A stretch of 64,000 nucleotides of DNA from Carallia brachiata (taxonomy: Eukaryota; Streptophyta; Magnoliopsida; Malpighiales; Rhizophoraceae). The position numbers were made by a program, and so were the translations under genes. Of the stretch, positions 23,556-35,640 are shown piece after piece (positions within the stretch are counted from its first letter, which is position 1; each line of letters starts with the position of its first letter). Below the pieces are notes generated by a model, which was not told where the DNA came from, did no database searches, and worked only from the letters and a program-made list of their open reading frames with translations. The stretch lies in contig JADCRB010000086.1 in NCBI GenBank assembly GCA_021464245.1, positions 340,990-404,989 on the forward strand, read 5' to 3'.

Positions 23556-24359
23556 GGGCGCTCAATAAGTTTACATTCACATGGAGAAAATTTTCATTTT
23601 TCATGTCAAAGCAAAAAGAAATTAGCTAAAGCTTTAGGGTAAGTGGTTTTTGGAGTCACGATCGGTTAAAGGTTGTTCCCCTTTTAATCTTAGAAATGTG
23701 TGGATCATTTAAAATTTTTTATTTAACTTTGATAAGCACGTCAAATCTACATAAAAATGTATCATGAAATTTCAATCTTTGTAGACCTCCAAGATGTCTA
23801 ATACTGTCCAGCTTAATGGTAGTGTAACGTTCTTTCTTTTAACTGAATATTATTCAAGCCACGGTTTAAGTGACATAAAATGTAAAATTGAGCAAATTGG
23901 TAAAAGGCACTATTGCTGGGCGTATGTTGCTAGATGCAGGCAGATGCGAGGCTTTTTATTATTTAATTTTTTTTTAAAATTTAAATTGTAAACTTACTTA
24001 TTATTATTTGAAATCTTAACTTAAAAAAAATTCTTTTTTTTTTTCTGCTGAAAGAATTCTTTTAACGGAAAAACAGTTTTTCCAAGGACGCTGACATATT
24101 ATAACGTTAGGCGGGGAATAACATTTCCCATTAATAAACTACATTCTCTGCTACCAATCAAACTACATTTCCCATTAATAACATTGCTGGCACAGCCAAG
24201 TCAAAGATTGGAAATATAATTTTACAACGCCTATTTGCGCGGTTCTATTGGCTGAAGGGATGGAGTTCAAAACGAGAGGTGGGCAAAATAAACTAAATAA
24301 ACCAAGAAAAATGGAGAATCCCTTTACGTTGGCAAGTTTATTTTTCGAAGGAGCGTGTT
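23556..24359. other. intergenic, nothing recognised
   Basis: Moderately AT-rich sequence with a plus-strand frame at 23794-23991 that matches nothing I know. No terminal repeats or splice-bounded exons were found. Confidence 0.4.
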
Positions 24360-24708
24360 GACTTTACCTTGAACAATGTGAGAACTGAACTGGTAAAATT
24401 GGAAACCGACTAATTAATTGGGTTAACTCTTTCTTAAAACTGGACCTTTTGATAATTAGGCTGCGAATTAGTGAACTGGTCAATTCGACTGTAAACCAGC
24501 GAACTAATTATGATTTTCTAAAGTTGATTAATTCAGTTAATAACATCTTAGATCCAGTTAACACTCAGTCAATAACAACGTGGCGTCATCCGTCATAAAA
24601 GAAAAAAAAAATCCCACAACTTGATGCTGGGGTTATTGAACCCCGTGACCTCCCATGTGAAGTGGAAGGACACCACCAAACCAAGTTGTTACTTGCTAAT
24701 CTCTCTTT

Positions 24709-24967
24709 TGTTTTTTTAATCTCTTATTATTTACTCAATCGTAGAAGAACAATAGCTCTCATTTGCCTTTTGATATTAATTTTTATAAATAACAAATTAA
24801 TAATTATTATTTCTATCTCTATTTTCTTTCTTTTAGTTAAGAAAATTATAAATTCTTTATCTTGTATTAAATTATTTTTTAAAAATAAGAATTATTTGAA
24901 ATAAAAATATAAAAATTACAATATATTTTATATTTAAAATATTTGAGATGAATTATTTACATTTATT
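24709..24967. repeat. direct repeat, copy 1 (about 258 bp)
   Basis: This stretch matches 25292-25548 along its full length at an offset of 581-583 bases. Shared words include AATCTCTTATT, GAAGAACAATAGCTCTCATTTG, TTCTATCTCTATTTTCTTTC and TTTGAGATGAA. The copies do not begin with TG or end with CA, so they are not ordinary LTRs, although they flank a 324-base internal segment as LTRs would. Confidence 0.8.
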
Positions 24968-25291
24968 CTATAATCTGTAATATATTATACTCACTATATC
25001 CATCAATATTCCATTCATAAATTTCTGTTCCATCAAAATTGACTACCGGATTATACATTTTTTCTTCAGTTATTATATCAGGAAGGGTAGGTCTATGATA
25101 AAAATGTTTAACTTTATCTCTTTTAAATTCCTTTTTATCAATATTTCTTATTTTATTTATACTTAACTGATCTCTAAATTGACTTTCGAATTCTTCTATA
25201 GATTCGTCACTATTATCACTATCACTGTCATCTTCAAAATTTCATTTAGTTAACACGTTGATTTTATCATCTTTTACATTTAAAGCTTCTA
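24968..25291 (-). pseudogene. fragment resembling an endogenous pararetrovirus polyprotein
   Basis: On the minus strand, after an in-frame TGA at 25244-25242, about 93 codons stay open to about 24963. The conceptual product begins with an acidic Asp/Ser-rich stretch, continues through a Lys/Arg-rich segment, and contains short motifs (RPTLPD, then YEWNIDG) that I associate with the polyprotein of Caulimoviridae-like sequences found integrated in plant genomes. Only this small segment is present: no movement protein, protease, reverse transcriptase or primer-binding site was seen, and at least one stop interrupts it. It cannot produce a virus. The family call is from memory and unconfirmed; a retrotransposon gag-like protein is the alternative. 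Confidence 0.5.
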
Positions 25292-25548
25292 ATTTTTTTT
25301 AATCTCTTATTGTTTACTCAATTGTGGAAGAACAATAGCTCTCATTTGCTTTTTGATTTTACTTTTTATAAATAACAAATTAATAATCACTATTTCTATC
25401 TCTATTTTCTTTCTTTTAGTTAAGAAAATTATAAATTATTTTTCTTGTATTAAATTTTTTTAAAAATAAGAATTTTTTGAAATAAAAATATAAAAATTAC
25501 GATACAATTTATATTTAAAACGTTTGAGATGAAGTATTTACATTTATT
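25292..25548. repeat. direct repeat, copy 2 (about 257 bp)
   Basis: Second copy of the repeat at 24709-24967, about 88-90 percent alike by eye. The pair brackets the pararetrovirus-like fragment. The divergence between copies suggests that the duplication is not recent, unless the copies came from different sources. Confidence 0.8.
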
Positions 25549-25855
25549 TATATATTAACATAGTTATAAATATCTTTAACGTATATAAATATTAATATCT
25601 TATATAAATATAGTTCTTAAAATACAATTTGTTTTAAATATTCATGTCATTCTTACACAATATTACATTTTATGTATTTATATTTCATGCATAATATTTA
25701 TAGATATTTAATTTTTATATATTTAATATTAAATACTAATTTTACTAATTCAGTTATTATTAAATTAATTAAATTAATTAAATTAATTAAATTTTAAATT
25801 ACTAAACCTTTTAATTTAATAACTGATACGGTTTTTAAAACTTTGCTTTCAACAT

Positions 25856-27539
25856 AGTGGCGACAAGTTCATGCGCAGGCCTTTTTCCTCACATGCACCA
25901 GTTCCATTTGTTGACATGGTATAGCCCACCAAAAATGTTTCCCCCAATTTTAGTGGTAAAGCAATGTCAACAAATATTTTTGTGGTAAAAGGCGCCTAAC
26001 TCTTGTCAGCGCCTTTCTTTTGTTTTTTTAGCTCGAAATTATATTTTTATCCTTATTTTTATTTTTAAAATTTTACTTTTTAAAAATAAAATTAATTTAT
26101 AACACACATTATTTTTTTTTTCTCTTACTATTCATTCATTTTTAAAAAAAATATTTTCAAATTTTTTCTTTATATTGCACTCTCTTACAAAAAAAAGGAT
26201 AAAAACTTTTACTCTCCTTCAACATTTATTTTTCATACTTTCATTTTTCTCGTTTTCTTCTGTCTCCATTTTTTTTTTGCAAGCAAAAATGTAAATGTCT
26301 GCTGACCGAAGAAGAAAACGCATGTAACATCTTCAGAAAGAATCTGTGCTATATCCCGAGGCGATTGCTGGATCATAGATAATATTATCTGTTGAGACAG
26401 GACTAGAGATGCTTGTCAATCTGATGCTCTGTTGCGTTTTAGTTAAACATGATTTATCTTGACCGTCCATCCCAACTTCAAGAGGTCCCTATTGCTGGCT
26501 GCGAAATTGTAATGTGGATGTCTGGGAACATCTTTTTTTCTTTCTTGACAAGAAAAAAAGGTTATATTAATATTCTTTAAAACTATATACGGAGTCAATA
26601 TAAAAACATCAGAAATTCCTATTTAAAGTAAAGGAACAAGACGACTCAAATGACCGACGACTCAAATAATTTACAACTCATCAAATCATACGAATTATTC
26701 ACAAATAAGACTTGAACTTCATTAAGATAAATGGATTCGCGACTAAATTTATTTAATTATAAAAAATTAATTAAATTTAATCTAATTAAATAAAACTGCA
26801 AATGATAATAAATAACGAACTTTGGTGAATTTACGACAAAAATTAATGAAATATTTCTAACACTAATTTCCCAAAAAAATAACTACAACATATGCAGAGA
26901 CAACAACAAAAGACCCATCTCTCGAAAATACATAGCAGAAATCATCCCACACAATTCCAAAAGAGACAAAAGAGCTACTGTCTAGTAGTGGCAGCGGCTG
27001 CTCATAAAAGGAGGGCAGCGGAGGGGACATGGCCGGCGACGGCGAAGCAATGAATGGCAGAGAAGGCGCCAATGGAGCTTGCTTCAGCTGCAGCAGAATC
27101 GACTCTGGTGGAGTAGCCGACAACCGATACAGTGGCGCTGGCAACAGAGGAGGTGTGGCGGCAGGTACGGCGACGCCGCCTCCGTCACCAGCGAAACCGA
27201 CGAAAATGACGACAAGACACATGGTGACGTGAAACCGGAGCTGCGAAGACCGTGGGAGGCTTTATTTGGGCCCAATCTAAAATAAGATGAACCTAAAAAT
27301 GCCACGGCAGTGAGGGGAATAAATGAGGAAGAAAGGGAGTGGGGAGGGGAGATGGGACAGAGAGAAGATGGGGAAGAAGAAGAAGAAAAAGGAGAGATGG
27401 CTACTGAAAGTGGATGGCCGGCAGTAGTGGCAAGCCACTGCCACCGGCCAGGTATGGGATGGGGATTGGGTTGGCTGTTGTGCAGGGAGAGAATTTTAGA
27501 GAGAGAAACTTTTTAAAAGAAAGTTGAAGTCGGAAACAC
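25856..27539. other. intergenic; a GC-rich patch at 26990-27480
   Basis: The first kilobase is AT-rich. The patch 26990-27480 is purine- and GC-rich (GGCGG, GAAGAAGAAG, GGGAGGGGAG words) and gives long overlapping frames on both strands with Pro/Gly-rich products, which reflects composition and not a gene. It lies just downstream (minus strand) of an RNase H scrap and may be part of the same dead retroelement. Confidence 0.4.
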
Positions 27540-27660
27540 CTTGTAACTACTCCCAGTGCTATTTGATAATCAAATTCAAAAATTACTTTGCGGTATCCTT
27601 GCTGCAAAGCAAGTTTAAGACCTTGAAAAATACCTAAGGCCTCGGCAACAAAAACAAATC
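27540..27660 (-). pseudogene. RNase H-like (RVT_3) fragment
   Basis: Minus strand, one frame reads AEALGIFQGLKLALQQGY followed by RKVIFEFDYQIAL. The order acidic residue, A-x-G-L-x-L-A helix, G-x-R-K-V-I-F-E strand matches the RNase H fold at the end of plant LINE and related polyproteins (where the strand usually ends ESD; here EFD). An in-frame TGA precedes it by four codons, and similarity is lost after about 40 residues. It is too short to be functional. Confidence 0.5.
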
Positions 27661-28817
27661 AACTGCCAAATCAATAGTGAATATTACACTCTGATCCACA
27701 CTCTCCCAAAATTCTAAAGTAAATTCTTTTCAAACAAAAAAGCACCGTCACAAATAATGCACTATGCTCGTTTCATGGGATTGACTAGCTGACACTATAT
27801 ATCATAAACTTTCTTGCAATATCCCAAAAGGTAAGTAATATTGTCCACCTGTGATCTACAAAAAAAAAAAAAAAAAAGAATTTGAGCCCCCAAGCCTCAT
27901 ATCCATCTAGCATTCATAATAAAGTGATAGATAGAACTATCATTAAACAATTGATTAAGAGATTAGTATATCACTTTGAGATTACAGACACAAAAGCAGG
28001 AATAATGACACCAAAAATAACATAAACTAAAAATCTTTAAACATATTGTTAAAATATTAAATAGATCAACTTGCCGCTTTGTAAGATTTTCCGTCATCTG
28101 TTGAAACTTTAATTTTACTAATCAGACAAGGGATTTTAATTATGTGAAGTAAGCATTGCTTTGCTATTAGTTTATTGAAGGTCAAGCCAATTTATTATTA
28201 AAGGGATTTTATAATTAGCAATACGGTTTTTTTAGACTAAAAAATGGTTGATTTATTGAAGTTTGTTTTCTCTTATATTTTACTGACATTTCATCAATAT
28301 TTCATTTTACCATCCATGAAATACTAGAAAGAGAGGTTTTTCCTTTTAAATGAATGAAGTATAAATTTGACTTTTAAGTACAGAACCTCGTACTGTGCTG
28401 GAACAAAATGCCCAAAAAAAAAAAAAGAATTACAACCCAGCGACTCGCGATGACAGACGACAAGTCAAAGCAACTGCTTTCGAGAATGCCAAAAAAAAAA
28501 GAGGAAAAAACATGTATGTTAACTGGTGAGTTTTATTTTTAAAGCCAATGATTCATACGTTGTTCTCGGCTTTTTGGTTCATTTTGGATCATTGATGTAT
28601 TTAGATTTAAAAACCCGATCAGCAGGCGCTTACCAATATGGTTTTCGTATTTAATCAGATAAAGAAGTAATAAAAAAAAAAATCGCTCGATCCAGTTGAT
28701 CTGGACGATCGAACCAGCTTGATCAGACCAGTTAAGGCCAGATCAATGATAAAAACTTTATTTCTTAGTTTTTTAAATTGTGTATATATATATATATATG
28801 TTATATATATATATTCA
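27661..28817. other. intergenic, AT-rich
   Basis: Several A-runs (27862-27877, 28416-28428, 28488-28501) and a (TA)n run at about 28783-28813. A stretch at 28690-28745 (GATCGAACCAGCTTGATCAG and similar words) resembles the ends of the CCGGTT-type MITE family. No gene is seen. Confidence 0.4.
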
Positions 28818-29657
28818 GGGGTGTTTGGTTGGCGTTTTTTTACTTAAAAATAAGTGGTTTCTATTCTTGATATTTAGTAGAGAAAAATTTCATTATTATT
28901 CCCTTATTTTTTAGAATGAAATTCACCCACTTATGGAAATCATTATTCTTACTTTTAAATAATTAATCATTCTTGTTCCTCTATCTTCTCTCTCACTTTG
29001 TAAATTATTTTATAATAAAATAGTACAAATAAATCTCATAAATAATAATAATAATAATAATTAATGATAATAATGATAAATATTTATATATTATAATAAA
29101 TTTAAATATTTCAAAAAATAGGATAATAATTACATTATAAATAATAATAATAATATTATCTATATTTTCATAATATTAATAATAACCATAAATAATAAAA
29201 GCATTTGCATAACAATTTCATAATTTTAATAATAATTTATTTATTAATAATGAATTACTTGTATAATATCTACAATATCATTTCGGTTATAATAATATTA
29301 TTAATACTTCTTCTTTGTTATTATTATTAATCAAAATTTATGTTTTTTTAATTTTATATTTATGATTATTATTGTGAAATAAATAATAATAATAATAATA
29401 ATAATAATATATTATTATTATTATTATTATCATTATTTAATATTTTTAATTTAAATTATGTTACAATATTTTGTATTTTTATTTTTTAATTTGATATGCA
29501 TATTTTGTTATTTTTTGTATTTATTGGTTATTTATTTTTAGTAAAATAAATATTATCCTATATTTGAAGAGTTCTGATTCTAATCCATGAATAAGCCAAA
29601 CAAGTTATAAAATAAGTTATTCCGTTTCTAATTCCAGCCTTTAAACCAAACGGCCTC
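28818..29657. mobile_element. Tourist-like MITE with AAT/ATT core
   Basis: Inverted ends: GGGGTGTTTGGTTGGCG on the left; GAGGCCGTTTGGTTTAAAGG reading inward from the right. Flanking trinucleotides are TCA (left) and TAA (right), so the target duplication is imperfect. The 840-base interior holds (AAT)n near 29039-29062 and a mirror pair, (AAT)n then (ATT)n, at about 29382-29432 that can fold into a hairpin. It appears to sit inside an older repeat whose CGAACC/GGTTC-like ends are at 28690-28745 and 29740-29870. Confidence 0.5.
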
Positions 29658-31067
29658 TAATAGATTTTTTGTTTGGTATGATATAAAATTATTAAGTATT
29701 CTTTTTAAACAAGACTCACTACCTAATTAATAGTCAGACAGTTTGCCCATTGAACCGAACCTTATACCAAGTCAGCTCCGATTTGAATTTCAAAACTGTG
29801 TTCAAAACTACAGGTTCAGCTGTGATCTCTTATCGAGTTGGTTTTTGATCTTTGACAGCTAATGGAGAAAGGAGAAACAAGTAGGATTTTTCAAGCCATG
29901 CGTAGAGAACAAAATGGAGTATGCCAAATGCTGAAATTACATTAACACTCCCTCTAAAATATTAACCCTCCCAGAAAACTTCAAAGAATTTTACATAGGT
30001 GTATAATTGAATTCATCCTTTATCCCTTCCTGCACTAAGGCCTCCTTTTTACACTTTTACTTTACTTTCATCTCTTTGTTTATATTGTTTATATTGCCTT
30101 AATATCAATAACATCAAAATTAATTGTTTTCTATGAAACCTATAAAGTGATTTACAATTTCCACAAAAAAAAAAAAAAACATTGGTTCAGTATCAGAACG
30201 ATAATCTTCGGTTCAAAATAGATTGTTCAAAAAAGATTATTAATTTTTTTGTTTTTTTAATCAGCTAGCCTAATGACTAAGAGTGTCCGATTAGGGACCG
30301 AGGAAGGGAGAGGGATTAGCTGTCAGGTGGGACTTCGCACTCCCGCCTGTGCTCCAATCACTGAAGCAAAGCCGAGGCTCAAAGAAAACATTGGTTTAGT
30401 TGTTCAAAAGAGAATCAAAACCAAAATGGGCCTAAAACCGAAATCAAAGGCGAAATCAACACGCGACCGCCTAACCAAGTTTCAATTAAGGCCTTCAACG
30501 CAACAGTTTCCTTTCACCATTGAACATTTTAACAGAAACAGAATTATGAAAAGGGCTTGATACTTTCCTATTTAGAAAAAGTCCAACTAAGGAAGTAAGA
30601 AAATAATCATAAAAAAATCATAAGTATAAAAAATTAATAGACTTTTTGTTAAAACTAAATTTTAAACATACTTATTTTAATCTTAAAACGTGATTTAAAA
30701 AAAAATCATACCTATAACCACTCTGCAACCATTCTCAATGTCCTAATTTTTCCATTTAAAAATTCACCAAAACTGTTGCGCTTTGTAATTAAGGGGAAAA
30801 CTTGTTGTGCCACTTGGCCAATATTCTTACCCCTCTGTTTGATTTGGTGAACAAGAACCTCAAAACTGCTCATTTTCCGAAGACTTTTTTTTTTTAAGTT
30901 CTTTCCATTTTCAATACTTAAGCAAGTTAGAGAAAAATGGAATTTTTTTTTTCTTAGAAAGCAATATAGAAAGGACAAGGTGGACTTGGGTTTTGCCTTT
31001 GACCTCAAAAGTCAAAAACCCCCCTTGTATCAATGTGTGAGGCTTATGTGATCTCTCAAGCCAAATA
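29658..31067. other. intergenic, includes the 3' side of MED26C
   Basis: At 30247-30420 there is a plus-strand frame of 95 codons and a tRNA-head-like word (TAGCCTAATGACTAAGAGTG), possibly another SINE scrap. The minus strand from 31067 downward is the probable 3' UTR of MED26C; it contains an open frame of 53 codons (30870-30712, starting MSSFEVLVHQ) with no recognised domain. Confidence 0.4.
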
Positions 31068-33050
31068 TCACCAGTGCCTCCCCTGAGAACCGCCACCTTT
31101 GTTCCTTGCAAAGAAGGCATTCTTGGGTTTTGGTATCTCATGAATGTCCATCACTTGAATCGTTCTTTGCTTTTTGGCTTCACAAAGAAAGCAACATATG
31201 CACGAAAAGGCCAATCAGTACATGCCCCGCGTTTGAGCTTTTGACATAATCAATCAAGCGACAAAAAACAAAGGGATGGGAGCTCAAACCATTTTCAGCT
31301 TCTTTATAATTCGCTTGAAGCCTTTTCCTTGCTGAGGCCAGTTTTTCAGAATCAAAGTTGCTTTCTTTCTGTTGTTCCCTGTGTCTCTGCAAAACCATAG
31401 ACGCCAAGTGTTCTTTAGAAAATGAGTAACTGGGATAAAATATAATTTTACTGCAGAAACTGTAAACTCAATTAGAACTCGGCATAGTCCTGGTTGCTCA
31501 TGTTATACACGCATAAAGCTCAAATCTTTACATCAAATCTCCAACTCACTCGGCATCCAAATCAAAGGAATACATCCGGCACACTTGATACCTGTGTACT
31601 TGGAGGAGTAGGAGCTGCCATGGGAACGGATTGCTGCGGAGGTCTGGCTGGAGTTTCTCTCCGAGGAATTGTATTCGCCTTCCTTTCTGGTTCTGAATTA
31701 TTCCTGTCTGATCCAGAACTCCCATCTACCAAAAAATTAAATTATTTTTCTTTTCGGAAAAAAAAAAGTAAAAAGCAAAATACCTGTTGATCAAGCGTTA
31801 AAAGAGAATGAAATAAAGAGCAAACCAACTTCGAATCTGATTCTGTACTCACTGTTAGGATTTGGTGAGTATGCAAAATCAGGAACCTATAAAGAAAAAG
31901 GATTGGGAATCTCAGAAAGGAAACAGAAGACAGAATTTTCAACAACTTCCTCACACAAAGCAACCGAGCAAGAAAGAGTTCCTTTTACCTGATGATGACC
32001 ATTCTGGGGAAATTTCTGCTGAGGTGAGTCCCCATCAGCTGCAGAACAGTAGCATTAAATTCCCTTTTCTGACTTAATCTCTGGTAACTCATCTGCATTT
32101 CTCCTTATGGGAAATTTCCCCAGAAAAAGGAATTGGGAACTGGAAGTATTATTAAGTAATAACAATAATGTTACCCATTAGAGCAGATGATGCATGTTCT
32201 CCTTGGGGATTCAACCTCACCCATTCATCCACAATTTCTTTCCACCTCCTGAAACAAAACATAAAATAGACCTCTTGAATTGCTCTAGCCATCAATAACT
32301 ATATATTTACACAAGTCAAGAAACTAAATAAGCAAGGAAATCGGTTCTTCAGGACCTGACAAGTTGCTTCACTAATCTCCTAACATCATTGGAAGAGTGC
32401 TTTCGCAACCGATTCACGTGTCTTCCAATATCAGTCTCCTGTACAACAGAGTCCAGATAATGATGACACAAAATCATCCTGAAAAATAAAGGGAAGTAAT
32501 CCAAACAATTCGATGATAAATTTCCATAATAATAACCTTGAGAGCCCGAAATGTTATGTCCATATCTGCCAAACTTTGGAGCAAATCAACCAGCGAATCC
32601 TCAGACTGCAACACACCCACATGACAGGAGGGTCAAATTACTCAATCAAAAGCGGAATAATAAAAAATCGAAATTAAAAGTGAACCAAGCCATAACAGAA
32701 CCTGGTCAGGGTCTTCAAGGTGTTCCTTAATCTCCAGAATTCTCTTTTGCTCGTCATCAAACAATCCTCCGTACGGATCAGGCGCATCATCACCGTCATC
32801 GTCGTCGTCATGACCTGAAGTAGGCGGCGTGAGAGGCGACCCAACTTCTCTTCCTTTCCCTTTAAGGCTGCTGCCATCTTTCACAGTTTCTACACAGCCC
32901 CGCCGCGAATAATCTTTCCACAATCTTATCTCTGCGCTGTTTCAGCTCCGACCCATAATCCAACGAGGCCACCAGAATCGCCGTGTCGATGAAAGTCCAC
33001 ACGTCCACCCCTGAGCTCTCCAGAATCGATCGAAAATCGTCTATATCCAT
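31068..33050 (-). CDS. MED26C: Mediator subunit 26c (TFIIS N-terminal domain)
   Basis: Nine exons, all GT-AG: 33050-32702, 32605-32537, 32438-32356, 32248-32175, 32038-31989, 31886-31853, 31725-31592, 31386-31290, 31177-31068; about 332 residues. It opens with [20 protein letters not shown], followed by ASLDYG and a CRNC motif. The acidic linker leads to [18 protein letters not shown], then the TFIIS N-terminal (LW) helical domain: [49 protein letters not shown]. The C terminus is Pro/Ser-rich and ends [12 protein letters not shown] through SQGRHW. MED26 links the Mediator complex to Pol II elongation factors in the nucleus. In exon 1, between CRNC and the DG-rich linker (near 32878), frame changes by one extra base. 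The minimal fix is within a short A-run, so the gene is probably intact in the plant. Confidence 0.94.
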
Positions 33051-35279
33051 AGATTTCTCGATCTGGGTCTATTTAATAACAGATAAATTTTTGATCTTTA
33101 GCGACAATTTAATCGTATACGTGTACAATAGAAGCCTGAGTGATGGAAACTCGTGCTGAGAAACGGAAAAATCAGGAAGATTCTGAAAGGGAATCACGTC
33201 ATCCAGATCTGGCAGGAGGATTTAGTGAAAGGGAAGCGGAATGTCCGTACAGGCAGTCCAGAGAATTAGAATCGGACGCAGCCTGAGAGTATATATAATT
33301 GGTATGAAACCAGCCAAAAAAACAACAACACATGAATTTCACAAAGAAAACGCCAGATCTGAATTCAAGCTTCAACCCCAGAAACAAAATTTACACAACG
33401 AAATCAACATAACAAAAGTCTTGTCCCACACTTCTTCAACCTCACGAACTCAATGAAGCCTAGACTCTATGTTTGAGTAGAAGGGGAAAGCTGAATTCTG
33501 TTGGTGTTGGGGAAGGAAGGGTGGGGGTTGGTTCAAAGGCTTCCACACAGTTTCTCTCTTCTCCTTTTTCTTCTTTCTTTCTTTTTCGTTTTTTATTTTT
33601 TATTTTTAAATAAGAATATTAATGAGCCACATTCACGCAACAACAAAATATTAATAACAAAATATCAATAAGGTAATATAAATTATTAAATAATTAAAAT
33701 TTTAAAAATAAAAAATTAATAAATTAGTGTCAATTATATAATTATTTTATTATTATATAAATTTTTTTTTTTTTTTTGGTTGTTGGTGTTTTTAATTCTT
33801 TGTGATGAACGGCATCGAATTTTTTGGGATAGTTGAGTTGAGTTGAGACGAAATGATGGTATATTCCATTCCACAATGGGGGATGGCATTTGTTTTTCTT
33901 TTTCTGGTTTTTTTATTTTAAGTGGTCCTTTTTGACTTTTGTTTATATGCTATCGTGAATTTGCTTTATACAGCCTACTTCCATTGTATTTTGGCTAATT
34001 AATTTGCATTGTTGACCAATGGCATAGTCTGCTTTCTCTCTCTCTTCCTCCAACCCTCCTTTCCCCATCTGTTTGTTGTCTTAACAAAGAGGAAGGTTTT
34101 GGTTAGCTGGGAATTCTTATCGGGGGCTGCACACACACACAGATAAAGAGAGAGGGAATGTGAATTGCATAAGTATGTAACTGCTTCTTGCTGTTGTTTC
34201 TACCATTCCTCGGTCATGGATGCATTGCGGTCAAGGCAATAGGATACGAGGATGGTAATAAGTAAGTAATTGTGTTGTTTCCGCGATGGGAATACTAAAC
34301 TTTTGTTTTAGGGAGGGTTGGCTTGGCTTGGCTTGTGTGGGGATTTATTTTGAGGGAGTGGGGGAGATGCGGTCCTTGCAGGCGAGCACACATGTTTTGA
34401 TTTTTTCTTTTTGGTGTGTCTAATGACGTATCTTCAGCAATTGTGTTCCGTAAGGTGTGGTGATGGGATAATGTGAGCAGGCAATCTGCTTTCCAGAGAC
34501 TTTCCCAACTTGCTAGTTTTTTATGGGGCCCCAATTCCTACTCTGTCTCGAACCGAATTATGTCCCTCCCCACCTATCCCTGCTGGCTGCTACCATACAA
34601 CGAGTCGAAATGCTTTAAAAAAAAAAAAAGCAAATTGATGTAAGATTTGATATGTTCAGTGTTAACTCGTCTAATTAGAGACATTAAAACGGATAGCCTC
34701 GTCATATTTAAGTTGGATTACCTTGAATTTGAGTGATTTTGAATCAGGTTACACGGTTTAAAAATATTCAAATTATTTTTGAATTACTCGAATTTGGATT
34801 AATTTACAGATTGGTAAGTTATTATTTGAAAATTATTTTTTTATCCACTCCTTTTTATTTTATTATATATTAAAGTAGGTGAAAGTATTATTATTTATTA
34901 TTTATCTTTATATATTCATTTGTATGAAAAGTATATAATTTTTTATTCTTTACACTAATTTTTATTTTATCACTTGGGGTTTGGTCGCAGGTCCACCTAT
35001 TAATTTGAGAAAATTAAATTTTTTATTTTATTATATATTATAATATAAAAAATATATTATTGCTTATTTGCAAGATATTAATTTGCATGAAAAGTTTACA
35101 AGTATATCATATACACTATATATTTTTTTATTATTTATAATAACATGTGTGTGTGTGTATACATATATTGTGCATGAATGTGCGTATGTATATGCACTGA
35201 TATATTTCTATGTGTTTGAGGGTGAGCAATTTATATATATTTATGGTTTATATTTGTCCTCCCCTCAAATTTATGTTAG
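33051..35279. other. upstream flank of MED26C
   Basis: The first 550 bases upstream of the ATG should hold the 5' UTR and promoter; a pyrimidine-rich tract (CTTTTTCTTCTTTCTTTC) lies at about 33560-33590. Further out are AT-rich DNA and scattered C/T-rich words. No gene on either strand is supported. A (TG)n/(TA)n stretch is near 35143-35165. Confidence 0.4.
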
Positions 35280-35640
35280 GTTAGCTGAGGCATGGACAGC
35301 GCCCAAGTATGTATAAGACCCTTGGAGGACTTCTGGTCTTCTATTGGTTGGCGGGCGAGGTACGAGTCTGGTTGGCACGCTAGACCATGTCTCTACTACA
35401 ACACCATCGAAGGCCTCTGTCCTTTGTAAAAGTGCAAAAGTATCGCCCACACGGACACATACATCGTACGCTGGAGCTAATTAAGTAGGTGCCTGGGGGA
35501 GGAGTAATGCAGGCGAGCTGGCTTTCATCGTTCTTCAGGTCGTGTTCTATGAGTTCCAGCCTTTTGTACGCTACGTGAGTTTTGGTAAGGCTAGACCGCA
35601 TGACCCTACAAGTGATGGCCCAAGAGCTCAGCTGATGATG
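35280..35640. other. unassigned GC-richer island
   Basis: About 360 bases with clearly higher GC than both flanks (CCCAAGTATG, GGTTGGCGGGCGAGG, CGCCCACACGGACAC). The longest frame is minus 35601-35380, 73 codons, no domain recognised. The edges are sharp on both sides, but no terminal repeats or target duplication were found. It may be a fragment of a retroelement or of a noncoding gene. Confidence 0.35.

Larger units (their letters stand above)
24360..25855. repeat. composite repeat region with nested insertions
   Basis: The left part (24363-24560) is rich in ACTGGT/GGTTAACT words, and the right part (25560-25850) is similar in order and wording to the interior of the Mutator-like MITE at 1930-2110, including TATATTTAATATTAAATACT. 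The outer sequence therefore looks like a second, degenerate member of that family. It has been enlarged by two 258-base direct repeats and the pararetrovirus-like fragment between them. No clean target duplication was found for the whole block. Confidence 0.4.

Noticed and set aside
24709..25548. A complete small LTR retrotransposon
   Set aside because: The repeats lack TG...CA ends, and no primer-binding site, polypurine tract or target duplication was seen.
26863..27305. Pro/Ala-rich and Gly/Arg-rich frames on both strands
   Set aside because: Overlapping frames on both strands in a GC- and purine-rich patch, with low-complexity products and no domain; composition explains them.
29382..29432. 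(AAT)n/(ATT)n hairpin as a functional RNA or regulatory hairpin
   Set aside because: It is a mirror microsatellite in the middle of a MITE; simple-repeat growth explains it.
30712..31008. 98-codon minus frame downstream of MED26C as an extra exon or gene
   Set aside because: MED26C already ends with its conserved C terminus at 31068, and this frame has no domain; most likely 3' UTR.
35300..35640. Resemblance to a TAS3-type locus (GTATAAGACCCTTGG and AGAGCTCAG words)
   Set aside because: Neither miR390 site nor a full ta-siRNA match could be found; the similarity is only a few bases.
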